DNA of 64,000 bases from Codonopsis lanceolata (lineage: Eukaryota; Streptophyta; Magnoliopsida; Asterales; Campanulaceae): NCBI GenBank assembly GCA_013146195.2, contig CM028377.1, forward strand, positions 23,489,980 to 23,553,979, read 5' to 3'. The position numbers were made by a program, and so were the translations under genes. Shown piece after piece: positions 46,104 to 56,799 of the stretch (its first letter is position 1; every line of letters begins with the position of its first letter). The notes below the pieces were generated by a model. That model worked only from the letters and a program-made list of their open reading frames with translations. It was not told the DNA's origin and did no database searches.

Positions 46104-46647
46104 TGTGTGTGTGTGTGTGTAAAACTATGCCTTTTCTTCTCCTCTTGTCTCACCGAGAGACATCCAGAATAAATTAGAATAAATGAGAAATGAAGAAGAG
46201 ATAAATGAGAGACTAAAATCTCTTCAATCCCCCTTAAGATTCCATTTAGTCTAGATGCATAAAAAGGTCCAAACTAGAAAAGGCTGGAAGTGACTCTTGA
46301 ATTGCCTGGTTGAAGGTTGTGGAATATTTCGCACCTAGGGTGCGATTGCTGCTGAAAATCTTTAATTTTAACACTTGATTGCAACTTTCCATCCACGAAA
46401 ATAACCACATCCGCTCACGAAAAATGCTAGAAACTCAACTCCTTTTTTTTTCCTTTACTTCACCCTTAAAGTTTGTCATAATTCACCAATAAAGCTTGAC
46501 TTTAATTCAAAATGTTGCAAAACTGTATAATTAAGACAAATAAAGGTAATGGAGCCAAAACAATTAAATTTGCTATGATAAATGCAATATTGACTAGAAA
46601 AATAAGTCTAAAGTATCCAAAAATATAGACAATATGCATATTTATCA
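45073..46647 (-). mobile_element. Probable solo LTR (Ty3/gypsy) in the copia 3' region
   Basis: A 1575-bp block starting TGATTTTTAG and ending TATTTATCA, bounded by TTGAG (45068-45072) and TTGAT (46648-46652). Copia-derived sequence is seen on both sides. Read on the minus strand its end (GTGCGCTTGCGGTAGGATTT) resembles the 3' end of Tat/Athila LTRs. There is no coding or internal domain, hence a solo LTR from unequal recombination. The TSD has one mismatch. Confidence 0.6.
46017..46120. repeat. Compound (AT)n(GT)n microsatellite
   Basis: About 34 bp of AT repeat passes directly into about 70 bp of GT repeat with one TATG interruption, inside the solo LTR. Confidence 0.97.
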
Positions 46648-47555
46648 TTGATCTTGTGTAAAATAAATATCCTTGAAAAAGTGTTAAAGTTGCCTAAAAG
46701 AAAGAGCTACCTATGAACAATGTTTGTAATCATTCTCTCTTGAAACTATGTAACTTTGGTTCATATGGGTTGATCTTGTGCAAAATGGCTACCCTTGAAA
46801 AAGTGTAAAAGTTACCTAGTGTCATGGTTGTATAGCTTGAAATAAAGTAAAGTTATATTTCTAGGGAAATAAAGTATCTATATAATCTGTTTTGTGAAAG
46901 AAAATGATCTTGGGAGAGAAGACTCATTGAGAACAGAAAAGATACAAAATTGCACAAATACAATTGCTACTGAAAGTACCTCCCAATGCAACTGGGTCGG
47001 GTACTGCATCCGTTGATCTGGTCATATCTTCACTTATGTGTGATTGCATTATACTTTTGCCTTGTATCTCTTGATCATATTTTAGGGCATGCATTGTTCG
47101 TAAAAGAATCAGCCCATTGAAAATTTGATCCTAAAATAAAATGTGTAAATCAATGTTCAAAAATTTCTTTGTGGAAAATGCTTAGTGGATGTTTAATCTT
47201 TGTGGGGGGAACTAAGAATGGTTGATGTTGGATATGGGCTACTCATTTTTGCTAAGGTTTGATTAGAATCATTGTTATCACTTAATTTGTGTTTTCTAAA
47301 ATCTTGGATTAAATTGAGGATTCCTAAATTTCTTTTGAAAAAGGAGACCAATTACTGTCCTAGTTTGTACTTGTGTTTTATCTCATACCTGATTTCATGC
47401 TAATAGTGCATATATTAAGGACATGTGGTTGTTTTTATCAACAAAAACTCTTTTTTTTAAAAAAATCAAACTTATTCAATTTGGTCTCTTCAAATTCCAC
47501 GACTTATCTCCTAATGGTTAATTCCAGATTTGTAGCTCCTTTGAGCGTATATTAA
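46648..47555 (+). other. copia 3' region between RNase H and the env-like frame
   Basis: Non-coding. 46704-46775 repeats 44990-45066 (GAGCTACCTATG ... CTTTGGTTCA), an internal duplication within the copia element. Confidence 0.5.
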
Positions 47556-47559
47556 CATG

Positions 47560-48995
47560 TTTGAAGAAGTCAGGTGCTTTTATTTCCCCAAAATTCTCAC
47601 TTTCGCAATTTCTCCCAATTTTCAAAAACCCTAGCACCTTCTACTATTCGTCTATAACCCCTGTTTCTGCTCCTCAAACTTTGATGATAGCTCATACAAA
47701 AACTTTGAGAAGAAAGATGTCTCTGAAGAAAGTGAGGAACCTCCTGCTAGAATCCTGAGAAGCAGAGCCATTCCAATGACCAATGCAGCTGCTGGTGAAG
47801 CTACATCAAGAGGACCATCGAATAATCTGGGAGTAGGTAATCTCTTCTCTTCAATTTTCTTTTCTCAAGAAGCCTCCCTTAGATATAATTTGGCTAGGAA
47901 AGTTATTGAGGAAAGGTTAATCCATGTTGAGGATTTAACTAAACAGAACTTAGTCCAGTTCTTTAGTGATAGGAACATTCTTTCCACCCTTACCTCTACT
48001 GCTCCATATATCAAGGAAATGGTCATGAACTTTTATGCAAATTTGGAGAAAAGAATATCTTGTGTTGGTGATTCTATATTTGAAAAAGTTTTTGTTAGAA
48101 ATAGGTTAATAGAATTTTCCCCCTCAAGAATCAATAGACATTGTAGAACAGTTAATGTGCATGTGGCAGGATTGATTAGTGATCTGAATATGTGTGTAAA
48201 GGAGTTGAGTGGTGGGCTCATAAGAGCTTGGCCTAGTAAGAAATCAAAAGGTGAGCACAACCAAGTTAACTTCACTTTATGTTGCCATGCATAAAATTTG
48301 TTGTGTCAACTGGGCTCCTACAACCAATGAAAACTCTGTCACTGAAGAGCATGCAAAGTTGATGTATCAAATTGGTTTAGGGTTGCCTTTTAATTTTCAA
48401 GATTTGGTGTTTAAGAAGGTGGTAGCTTTTGCTGAATCTGAAGGAGACAAGAGAGTTCTTCCCTTCCCTTCTCTCATTTACAGCTTATTAGTTGTTCAAG
48501 AAGTGGAAATTTTGGGCAAAGAAAGATTAACCCCTGTTCTGGACCCCTTCCCATTTCACCAAAATTACTCAAGAGATATAAGGTTAGAAATCTGCCTTTT
48601 GTTTATCCTTTCACACCCTATACAGAATCTGCCACAGATCCTAGTAATGTTGCTGCATCTGCAACTACATCAGTCCCTCCAACACTGCCATTCATGTCTA
48701 ATAGTGAAGGTGCAACAATTGCATCATCTTTTGTCAGGAACCAGCTTCCTCAATTCCAATCTCAAATTGCTTATCTCCAGTTCTTAGAGATTCTCTACCT
48801 AGCTTGGCTTGCTTATCACATTCATCCATCCTCTTTTGGCCAAATGGGGGAGAGACAAGTGCTAGTACTGGTGGTGGTGGTGCAAATGCTAATGCTACTG
48901 ATGAAGAAGATTAATCTTCTGATGATGAAGAATCAGACTCTTAGTAGATTCATCTTTATGATTTTATTGGTTCTGTTTTGGTGTTTAGTTTAAAC
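47560..48995 (+). pseudogene. SIRE-type env-like / putative plant transposon protein region
   Basis: This is the extra 3' reading frame of SIRE-like copia elements, sometimes called env-like. Its role is unproven. The main open part (47776-48294) contains LARKVIEERLIHVEDL and MVMNFYANLEKRI. In the next frame (48285 on) it continues KICCVNWAPTTNENSV and FPSLIYSLLV, resembling the putative plant transposon protein domain. A variable acidic Asp/Glu-rich end follows in other frames. At least three frameshifts break it. Confidence 0.6.
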
Positions 48996-49171
48996 TGTTA
49001 ATGCATATGTTAATGCATGTGATTTATTTATGAATTGTGCATGATGCTAGTTTCTGTGTTTATGATATATGCTTGCATAAATTCATGGGGAGAAAAACTA
49101 ACCGGTGCAGGTTAGATGTTTGATTGGTGTTGAAAAACATTTATCATTTGATTTGACCAGAAAGGTTTAAC

Positions 49172-49183
49172 AAATGGAGATAT
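49172..49183 (+). promoter_or_regulatory. Polypurine tract of the copia element
   Basis: AAATGGAGATAT directly before the TG of the 3' LTR, the usual copia PPT form. Confidence 0.75.
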
Positions 49184-49908
49184 TGTAAGGGTAAAATAAG
49201 GTCATCCTATTTTACTAATTGTTGTGTCATTTCTTGGTCCAAAAACAATGGTAAGTAGTTACCATATTTAATGCTTCCAAAAGCTTTCAAGAGTCCATGT
49301 TTAAGTTTGACTAAATTTTGGTAAGATCTTTATTTTAAATAAGGAAACCATTTTTGGAAACTATTCTTTTTATTTCCTAATTCTATGGTTCCTTGGAGAG
49401 TTTGACTTTCTTGTTTCCACGGGACTCTAGCTCGTGTATAAAAGGGAGAGCAACTTGTGCAGATTGGATAGACACTTAGAGAGAAAAACTGCAGAAAGAG
49501 AAAAGCTGAGGTTTGGTTGGAGTATTCGTTGCAGCTTTGAATGCAGCTACATTGACAACTGCATTGACAGTGTGTTTGTTTTCTATTTTGTTAGAAAACT
49601 GATTTTTTTTTAATCTCACGTTTGTTTTACAGACTTCATAGTTTTGTTAGAGAGTTTGGTATTTTGTCAAATTTTCACTATTTCTGTATAAGACATAATT
49701 TTTATAGTGAAATCGTTTTTGTTATAGAGCATCTACAAGTATTACTTATAGATCATTGAAAGTTTAAATCTTTATTTTGATTATTACTTTATTGATAAAG
49801 TCTTTCATGTTTGTTATTTAATCTATTTGGTCAATGCACCTCTAAATGCAACAGCAACCTTAGCTACATTGACATTATTTTTGAATCCTAGTTGCTAGTG
49901 CACTTTTA
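49184..49908 (+). repeat. 3' LTR of the copia element
   Basis: Starts TGTAAGGGTAAAATAAGG with a TATA box (GTATAAAAGGG) near 49436. Its last bases (GCACTTTTA) were duplicated when the LINE inserted. Confidence 0.85.
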
Positions 49909-50013
49909 AACTACCTTTTTTTTTTTAAATAAGAATGCTAGATTTTTATAAATGGGAAAAAAAAAGGAAAACAAGCTAAAGGGGGACAACCAACCTTACC
50001 CTTAAAAAAATGG

Positions 50014-50025
50014 GGGGGGGGGGGA
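50014..50025. repeat. Homopolymer G run
   Basis: About 12 G in a row in the LINE 3' UTR. Confidence 0.9.
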
Positions 50026-50106
50026 CAAAGGAGCCTTACCTTGGAGAAAAAACAGAAAAAAACTAGCAAAAAATAAAGTAAACCTGGATAAAACAAAGAA
50101 ATAAAT

Positions 50107-51769
50107 CTAATAATTACGATAACGACTCTTCGTACGACGCTTCGACCTTCTGAGGCTTGGGGTTTCTAGATCAAGAGCTTCAAAGTGGGCGAGGTCATTA
50201 TCAAAATTATCCTCTTCATCTTCAAATGATTGAAGAACAACAAATTTATTGGGGGAGATTATATTCAAAGGAGTTTCGTGAGAAAAATCTTCCTAAAAAA
50301 AACCACTTAAATCCGGCATAGCATTTGTCACACAATCAATTGGGACTTCAACATCAAAGCTAGGGTTTTTCGCAGGATGGATAGGTTTTTGCCGGTTAAA
50401 CGATGGATTGAAAGGGGGAGAATTTGGACTCAAGCCAGAGCAAGAAGGAGATCTATGACCAAAAGAAAGAGGGGAGTTTGGGCTCAGATTAGAAGAAAGA
50501 GTTTTATGGACATCATTCATTAAAAGAGGCTGCACTTTCGTTGGGCTACTTGTGATTCTAGATGGACACAAATCAAGATTATTATTGTTGGGAGAACCCG
50601 AACAGTGAGTGGTGTTGGCCGCCTGAAACGAAGGGTTATTAATCTTGGGAGATGCAACTTGGGCTGGTTGCACACCACTTGCATAGGCCTGGACAGTAGG
50701 GCTGTCTTCGAGAGAATCCACTAAAACAGATGCTTGATGATTGGAGATGGTGTCTGTGGCAGTCTGCTTAGCAAAAGGAGAGCCAATCTGCACTGAATTT
50801 GGGGTTTCTCGGCCGCTTTGGAGCATGAACCGCAACCTTGTCCTAATCTTTTGGTTTGTCGGATCCCGAACCAGATGGCTTATCAGTAGCAACCGAAGGC
50901 GCTTGCACAGGGATGGAAGCCTTGGGGATCCAAGCCGATTTGATTGCTGGGTCTGAATTGCCGAACAGATTTGCAGAAGTTTCTAAAAAATTTTCCTTCC
51001 CTTTGTCAAGCTGCGAGTTGGACAATTTACAGGAGGTCATAGAGTGTCCTTGTCTATGACAAACGGAGCAATATGAAGGGAGGTGCTCAGCCTCAATCAG
51101 CTGCCAGAAACTATCAGCTGGACCACAATCAATCCATATGCGATTAGGAATAATTTCCAGGAGGTCAACTTCAATACAAACACGAGCAACACTTGGCCTT
51201 GTTAGATTGGCAGTGGGATTATCGATTGTGAGCGGCTTACCTATCATGTTAGCCAAAGAGAAAAGAGCATTCTTATTAAAAAGAAAGATTGGAAGGTTGG
51301 GAAGAGCGAACCAAACCGGAGCGATAGAGCTTTCCACGTCGGTAGAATGAGGAGTCCATTTAAAGACACGCATAGGTAAGGAGCCGACAAACCATTGGTC
51401 CTTAATCCAAAGACGTTGGAAATCAGCCTCATGGTAAGTACGGATAAGAACATGCTTCTGATCAAGGTGTCTTAGGGAAACTGCAGCCTTGAGGTCGAAT
51501 GTAAGGAACTCCTTTCGCATCGCTTCCATAGAGGGACGGCCATGAGAGAATTTGCCGACTAGAGTAAGGTTAAACTGTTTAGAAAGAGAGGCAATCAGAT
51601 CAGGAGTTAGCCGTAAGGCTAGTTCTCCTTTAAACGAAGAAGGGGGGATAACAGGTATAGATAGTTGAGATGGAGAGGCAAAAGAAGACACAATCGAAGC
51701 AAAAGATTTCTTGGTAGTTGGAGAGGGAGGCGCCGGTGGAGGACCTTCATCAGCCATGGCTGAAGCCAT
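50107..51769 (-). pseudogene. LINE ORF1 (DUF4283, CCHC zinc knuckle)
   Basis: Plant L1 ORF1 protein, an RNA-binding particle component. ATG at 51769 (MASAMADEGPPPAPPSPTTKK). DUF4283 spans about residues 45-215 (LTLVGKFSHGRPSMEAMRKE, GKPLTIDNPTANL). The zinc knuckle CSVCHRQGHSMTSC is at 234-247. The first frame stops at 50843 after 308 residues. The next open part (50293-50892) overlaps it in another frame. A third frame near 50300-50107 gives PLNIISPNKFVVLQ and a basic end (RRSKRRTKSRYRNY). Two frameshifts, one in an A8 run near 50296, break an otherwise full-length ORF1 of about 550 residues. Confidence 0.85.
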
Positions 51770-51783
51770 GCCAAATCTGAGAT

Positions 51784-51805
51784 CCCTAGGGCGGCTGCCC
51801 TAGGG
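51784..51805. repeat. Perfect hairpin in the LINE 5' leader
   Basis: Arms CCCTAGGGC and GCCCTAGGG around GGCT, 15 bp before the ORF1 start codon. In RNA it would form a strong stem just ahead of the initiation site. Confidence 0.85.
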
Positions 51806-52105
51806 AGAGAATTCTAGAGAGATAATTTTTTTTAAAAAAAAATTCCTTAAACCCTAACCCTAATCTCTGCACTTTTAAACTACCTATTGCATACCATCAT
51901 CAAGCAATTCAACTTATTTGTCAGATCTAATCTTAATCCTGGCTATCAAACGACATCTTATCGTCAGATAGTCTAAAATGTGATGGTATGTTGTTAGACA
52001 AGTATTTCAATAATAGGTGTAGGCATGTTACCTATTGGTAATATATTCAAATTTTCTTCCATTAACCGAACTCATTTTTTTTCCTTATAATTGAGAATAC
52101 TTATA

Positions 52106-52335
52106 TTCTCCTCTCCTAGAATGAATGTCCAATTTTTATTTTTTATTTTAAAAATAGTCTAAATGAGGGTGATCCATTTTTAAAATTTTCTTGTTACTAA
52201 AAGTGAGTTCATTTTTGTCTAAGTTCCCTAATTTCACATTTGACACTTATCATGTCCTAGTGTAGTTTTTAATGTTATATATCCCTTAATAATTAAAATT
52301 TTCAAACATGAAGTATTTAGGTGGAACGAAAGGAG
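52106..52335. mobile_element. Stowaway-like MITE
   Basis: The ends TTCTCCTCTCCTAG and GTGGAACGAAAGGAG are imperfect inverted repeats, each next to TA. The body is AT-rich and non-coding. Confidence 0.5.
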
Positions 52336-53566
52336 TATGAAGTAGTAAAGTAAATAATTTTAACTAGGTTGAAAGTGGGCTTAGACTTCTATTTATATAA
52401 CGTGAAAGAGTTGGATTTTGATAACGTAATATAAAAAAATAGGTGTTCTGTAAGACCGTTTTACATATTCTAATTTATAAGACGAAGTCTCAGTACTTTC
52501 TTACAGCTCAACTCACCAACACACAATAAAACGATTTAAGAAAATTCGTCTTATAGAAAATATCCGTAAGACAATAGTCTTTCCTAAGCCTTTGCCACAT
52601 AAAAATCATGTTAAATATTTTGATGAATATTATAAAATATTCTTATAAAAGTAGTTATTATAGTGTATGGTTACTTTATTATGAAGATAATGCTCCAGTG
52701 TTTGAGAGAAAATAGTTCATGCTTATACAATTATATTTTCACAATTTCTAATTTGAAAATTTTTTTTTTTGCAAGAAACATGCCAAGGGAGAAGGTAGAT
52801 GTTGTTTATAGAAAAAAAGAAGGTATTTTGAAGGGAAGTTGGTAAAAGGGTGGTTAGTACTTAGTGATGGTGAGGGAGAGACTAAAAGTCTAAAAGAATG
52901 AAGAGTTGAAGAGACCATTCTCCCTTTAAATAATCACACCCCCCCCCCCCCAAAAAAAAATTTGAAGTTTGGAAATTAATCTAAATGGTTGGTTGAACCA
53001 CTAGTTCAAGGTTCGATGAGTTCATCTGTGAAACGATATATTTATCGGAGATTAGTCTCGCATCCAATGTAGTATGAGGATACCTCGTGAAAAAAATAAA
53101 TTTCATTTATGCTTTTATTTATTTTTAAAAAGTTGGTTTAATGCATTTTATGTTGGGTAGAATAATTGTGACCTTTTTTATATATATTTAAGATAGAACA
53201 ATTATATATAACAATGGTGATTTTTTTATTTAAATAGTGGAGTAATAATCTTGTAGGACAATGTATCTATCCATTTCCGTACATGTACCACTGTGACGAT
53301 TGTCTAGAAAAAGATTATGCCGTCCCATTTTCTTCTGTTCTCAAAAGCCGAACATTCGTTAAAGTTTATCACGGGAAAAAGAAATTATGCACGAGTTGTT
53401 GATTATTATTTTTTAATTGATTTTCTTTCCCGACAAGATTAATTTTCTAGTCAAAGTAAAACTACAAAAACAATTTACTTTTTCTATATCTTCTTCTTAC
53501 TAAAAAAATTACCCACTCAAAATGAGAATCTCATTGAAATAAATTTTGTCCGAAAATAATTACTCC
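52336..53566. other. Intergenic DNA with small repeats
   Basis: 52448-52575 is related to 3318-3433. A C14 run followed by A9 lies near 52940. 52985-53095 has tRNA-box-like words (GTTCAAGGTTCGATGAG), possibly an old SINE. No gene seen. Confidence 0.4.
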
Positions 53567-53636
53567 CTCCATTTCAAAATATTTGTCAAGTTTGACGGTA
53601 TGCAGATTAAGACGGATTTCATTGACATGTATTAGT

Positions 53637-54191
53637 CAGTGTTCTAAAAATCGGCCTAGGCGTTAGGCGCCACCCCGACGCCTAGAAATTTGGCAAATCG
53701 GCTAGGCGCCCGACTAGGCGGGCTAGGCAGCCAACTGCTGATTTTTCCTATTTTTTTAGTTTTTTATAAAAATTTTGGCCATAAATAATATCATTTTGGG
53801 TTTTTAAAATAATAATAATAATAAATATCAATTTAAAATTATTAAATTATTTTTGTAAATTTGTAATTATCAACGGACCTATGGATAATTGAACTGTTGA
53901 CTATTTTTGTAATATTTTGAACCGTAGATGATATTAAATTTCTAGTTTTACCTTTAAAATTTAACATCATAATATAATTATTACTTTTAAATTATTAGGT
54001 GATATTTAGTATTAGTATAATTTAAAAAATTATGTTTAATAATTAGGTTATAATAAAAAATGTATTAAAAATCAGATATTATGTCTTATTTCTCGACCCC
54101 GCCTAGGCCCCACGTATATCCCGTCTAGGCGCTTTAGGCGCTAGGCGCTGGTCTGGCGCCTAGCGCCCGCCTAACGATTTTTAGAACATTG
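53637..54191. mobile_element. hAT-like non-autonomous element, CTAGGCGC family, copy 4 (best preserved)
   Basis: It starts CAGTGTTCTAAAAATCGGCC and ends CGATTTTTAGAACATTG, a 17-bp inverted repeat with one mismatch. The 8-bp target duplication GTATTAGT (53629-53636, 54192-54199) is perfect. The subterminal regions are dense in GGCGCC and CTAGGCG. The middle is AT-rich with no frame. It lies inside an older repeat whose left end (CTCCCTCCATTTCAAAATA, 53567) looks like a MITE end. Confidence 0.85.
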
Positions 54192-54199
54192 GTATTAGT

Positions 54200-54600
54200 A
54201 TGTTAAATTGTAAAAAAATATGAATTTATCTTATGATTTAAGATCCGTATGTAAGATAAATATTACACTAGACTTACTCTGATAAAATAAATCTACATTC
54301 GTTTGCAATTTCTTTATCTTGGACTCGGAGCATCCTAGAAAAAAGTTGCTCTTCAGTAGATTGGTCAAAGTTAGGTTTGATAATCAATGCTCTAAGAGAT
54401 CTATAAGAATATAGCTATCCGTTTTTTCTTAATTATTAGGCTATGAAGATTAGTTTTGACTCTTGGATCAACAATTTCGAAATTCTGATAACGAATCAAC
54501 CTTGATCGAGACTTAGACTTGTAATATATTCATTTTCTATTTATCAATTTTCGCACATTAAAAAAAGGTCAACAGTAAACATCTTGTTAAAAAACACAAT
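54200..54600. other. Intergenic DNA
   Basis: No feature recognised. Confidence 0.45.
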
Positions 54601-55500
54601 TCACTTTCTTTTACTCGTTGGACCACCCCAATGAGTCAACTTGCTTCCAACTTGAGCTGCCAAGCCCAAATTAGACCACACGTGTCCACGTGTCGAGCAT
54701 ACCATGTGCGGGGAGCGTGAGCAAGATGTGTGCATAACACGTGAAAGCTTGAAAGCTTCGGTTGCCCTACCAACAAGGAACCAAGTCCATCCACAACGAC
54801 AATCAACAAGACTTTCTTGCGACTTTGAAACAGTATGCTTCCCGTCCGAGCAAATATGCTCGCCAGACAAGGCGCATGGGGCCACTGAGCTACCCTGCTC
54901 AAATTCATCGCTACGTGTTGGGAACGTGACCTTGTCTTGTGCGAGGAATGTAAGCAAGACATGTGCAACAACCAAAGGGTTGCACCCTGGGCTGGGGATT
55001 ACACGTAGCGAGCATCATCCTCGCCTACAAAGTTCAAGTATGCAGGGACCATAGAGTTCCAACCCGGTTAGACAATTGTTAATAGCGAGCATGCATAATA
55101 CTCATTGAGCACCCTCCTCCCCCGTCACATGGGTAGGTCAGGTATGCGGCGACCAAAGGTTGTCAACCTAAGCAGACAGTTATTCAATAAGCACATTAAC
55201 CTCATGCTCAACAAAGTGTAACGGTTCGAGGAATGCGGGGAACTAGTAGCGTGGAAACCGCCTCCACATCCCAAACGTGGACCATGTGTCACCTTGTGAA
55301 TGACTCAACGTACTTGGAAGCTAAGGCCATTTACTTTGCAGTTAAGACCCCTTACTTGGCAAGTGCATCCTCCGGCTATAAAAGCCTCACTTGTTTGGGA
55401 AACAAGGTACACACACACACACACACTTATACTAAGCTTAAACTTTGTCAAATTGTTTTCCCAGTAGTAAGTTGTACTAATTCTCACGCCGGATGACATT
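54600..55500 (+). repeat. Possible degenerate LTR
   Basis: GC-richer than its surroundings and full of stops in every frame. It has a TATA box (GGCTATAAAAGCC) near 55374, followed by a (CA)n tract and a TTCTCACGCCGGATGACATTTACAGG stretch like the R/U5 end of Tat-type LTRs (listed here only as a similarity). The words GCGAGCAT and AGGGACCATAGAGTTCC recur in altered form. Borders and TSD not found. Confidence 0.35.
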
Positions 55501-55560
55501 TACAGGAAAAACTTCTACCAGTGGTTAACTCTTAAAGCCCAGTGGCCTACTTATGGAATT

Positions 55561-56505
55561 TTTGGCTGCATCATAGCTAATTCTACTACTTTTCTTCAAT
55601 TAAGCCTCGAAGAAGCGGAATGTTGTTTTGGACAAAAGACAAATTTTGTCATCAATGCTTACTTGTAAAAAAAGTTGTAATATTAGTTGTATGGCTAACA
55701 ATATTGTTTTCAATTGATTGAATATTATACAAGTAACACCCATTAAGGTTAATTTGATATTATCCAATAACACATATTAACCATTAAGGTTAATGGTAGT
55801 TTAATGTGATATTATCCAATAACACATATTAACCAATATTATCCATTAATAAATGAGTATTATCCGGATAATATCCAATAAGGAATATCATTTATTATTT
55901 TGAGTATTACTTACCTACTTATATTATGATTCACTAAACATAACATACACACACAAACTCACTCAAACACACACACACATGCCAAAAAAACACACACACA
56001 TGGCAAAAACACACACATGCATATACATACACACAATGATAAGTTAATACCTTAATATTCATAAATCATAATATTTTCACCAACTTTTCACATTTAATAA
56101 AAAATTAATGGGCCCCACATTCAACAATGACCAAGATATTTTCTTAATTTTGATATTTATCTTTTCTTTCATTTTTTTTACACCTCAAATAAAAAGTGAT
56201 ATTTGCAATGCGACACTATTTTTATCACCTAATATATATAAAGTTGTCAAAATTTTATAATAGTCTTCATAGTTGTGAGATAGAAAATATACGTGTTTAT
56301 TGATTTGATAATAATAAATGATTATGTAAAAGTAAGAAAAAATTAAAAAGTCAAATACCTTATTAAAAAATTAAAAATGTATATTCATTATAATTATAAA
56401 TTATAAATAACAAACAAATATTCTTAATCCAAAATAAATAACAAATACGTTCATAATAATCAATAATTTTTATCATATTTATATTAACTTTCAAATATAT
56501 ATTAA
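55561..56505. other. AT-rich DNA with nested duplications
   Basis: 55740-55840 contains a direct duplication of a unit with GATATTATCCAATAACACAT, and ATTATCCGGATAAT at 55861 is a palindrome. 55945-56035 is CA-rich. These share TTAATGG/CCATTAA words with 56790-56900, so the two may belong to one element whose right end (TTTTTGCCACCCCTA, near 56933) is hAT-like. Confidence 0.4.
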
Positions 56506-56508
56506 AAA

Positions 56509-56577
56509 GTGGTCTAGTTTAGTGGTAACAAACTTTGTTGTAAGGCAATTTGGTTCAGGCTCGAATCTTGGTAAACT
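56509..56577 (+). repeat. tRNA-like promoter boxes, possible SINE head
   Basis: TCTAGTTTAGTGGTAACA resembles a pol III A box, and GGTTCAGGCTCGAATCTTG, about 35 bp later, a B box. Spacing and order fit a tRNA-derived SINE head. The cloverleaf is not preserved and the SINE 3' end was not found. Confidence 0.35.
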
Positions 56578-56607
56578 ATGTATTTAATTGTTATTATTTT
56601 TAAGTAA

Positions 56608-56755
56608 AGAGCTGGTGGCGGTGGCCGGTGGTGGGCAGCGGTGGTGGTTGCCGGCGGTGGGAGGCGCGGTGGTGGGCAGCGGTGGGAGGCAGTGGCCGGA
56701 GGTGGGAAATGACGACGGTGGGTGGAGACGGTTGACGGTGGTGACATTGGTGGAT
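56608..56755. repeat. GGTGGC-rich imperfect minisatellite
   Basis: Degenerate repeats of GGTGGGCAGCGGTGG and GGTGGCCGGTGG. It is strongly purine/GC-rich in otherwise AT-rich DNA and low in complexity, so the Gly- or Pro-rich frames across it are not genes. Confidence 0.8.
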
Positions 56756-56799
56756 AAATCCGATGGATAACCGGTTAATTATCCATAATTATCCATTTT

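Larger units (their letters stand above)
33678..49908 (+). mobile_element. Ty1/copia LTR retrotransposon, SIRE-like, heavily nested and decayed
   Basis: LTRs at 33678-34422 and 49184-49908 (TG start, TATA in each) bracket an initiator-Met-type PBS, gag, remnants of integrase, RT/RNase H, a long 3' region with an env-like frame, and a purine tract. That order and the RT sequence fit the SIRE lineage. It is interrupted by an Athila-like element (37100-43194) and a probable solo LTR (45073-46647). A LINE has inserted right at its 3' end. No clear TSD remains (GACCA versus AACTA). The LTRs differ at roughly a tenth of sites by eye, so it is old. Confidence 0.88.
49916..51867 (-). mobile_element. 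LINE (L1-type) carrying ORF1 only
   Basis: On the minus strand: a short 5' leader from 51867, one ORF1 frame, a 3' UTR and a 3' A-tract (T-tract at 49916-49926 on plus). It is bounded by a 17-18-bp duplication TGCACTTTTAAACTACCT (49899-49915 and 51868-51885). There is no endonuclease, RT or RNase H sequence. The long TSD and A-tail are the marks of target-primed insertion. The 5' end is present, so the lack of ORF2 is not 5' truncation. Its proteins for movement must come from a full L1 element. Confidence 0.85.

Noticed and set aside
45966..46172. Frame with long Tyr-Ile and Cys-Val runs
   Set aside because: Translation of the compound AT/GT microsatellite.
54601..55054. Overlapping frames of 111-124 codons in three frames
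   Set aside because: Open in several frames at once because of higher GC. No domain is recognisable and the region looks like a degraded LTR.
56514..56770. Pro-rich and Gly-rich frames
   Set aside because: Low-complexity GGTGGC minisatellite rather than a coding gene.
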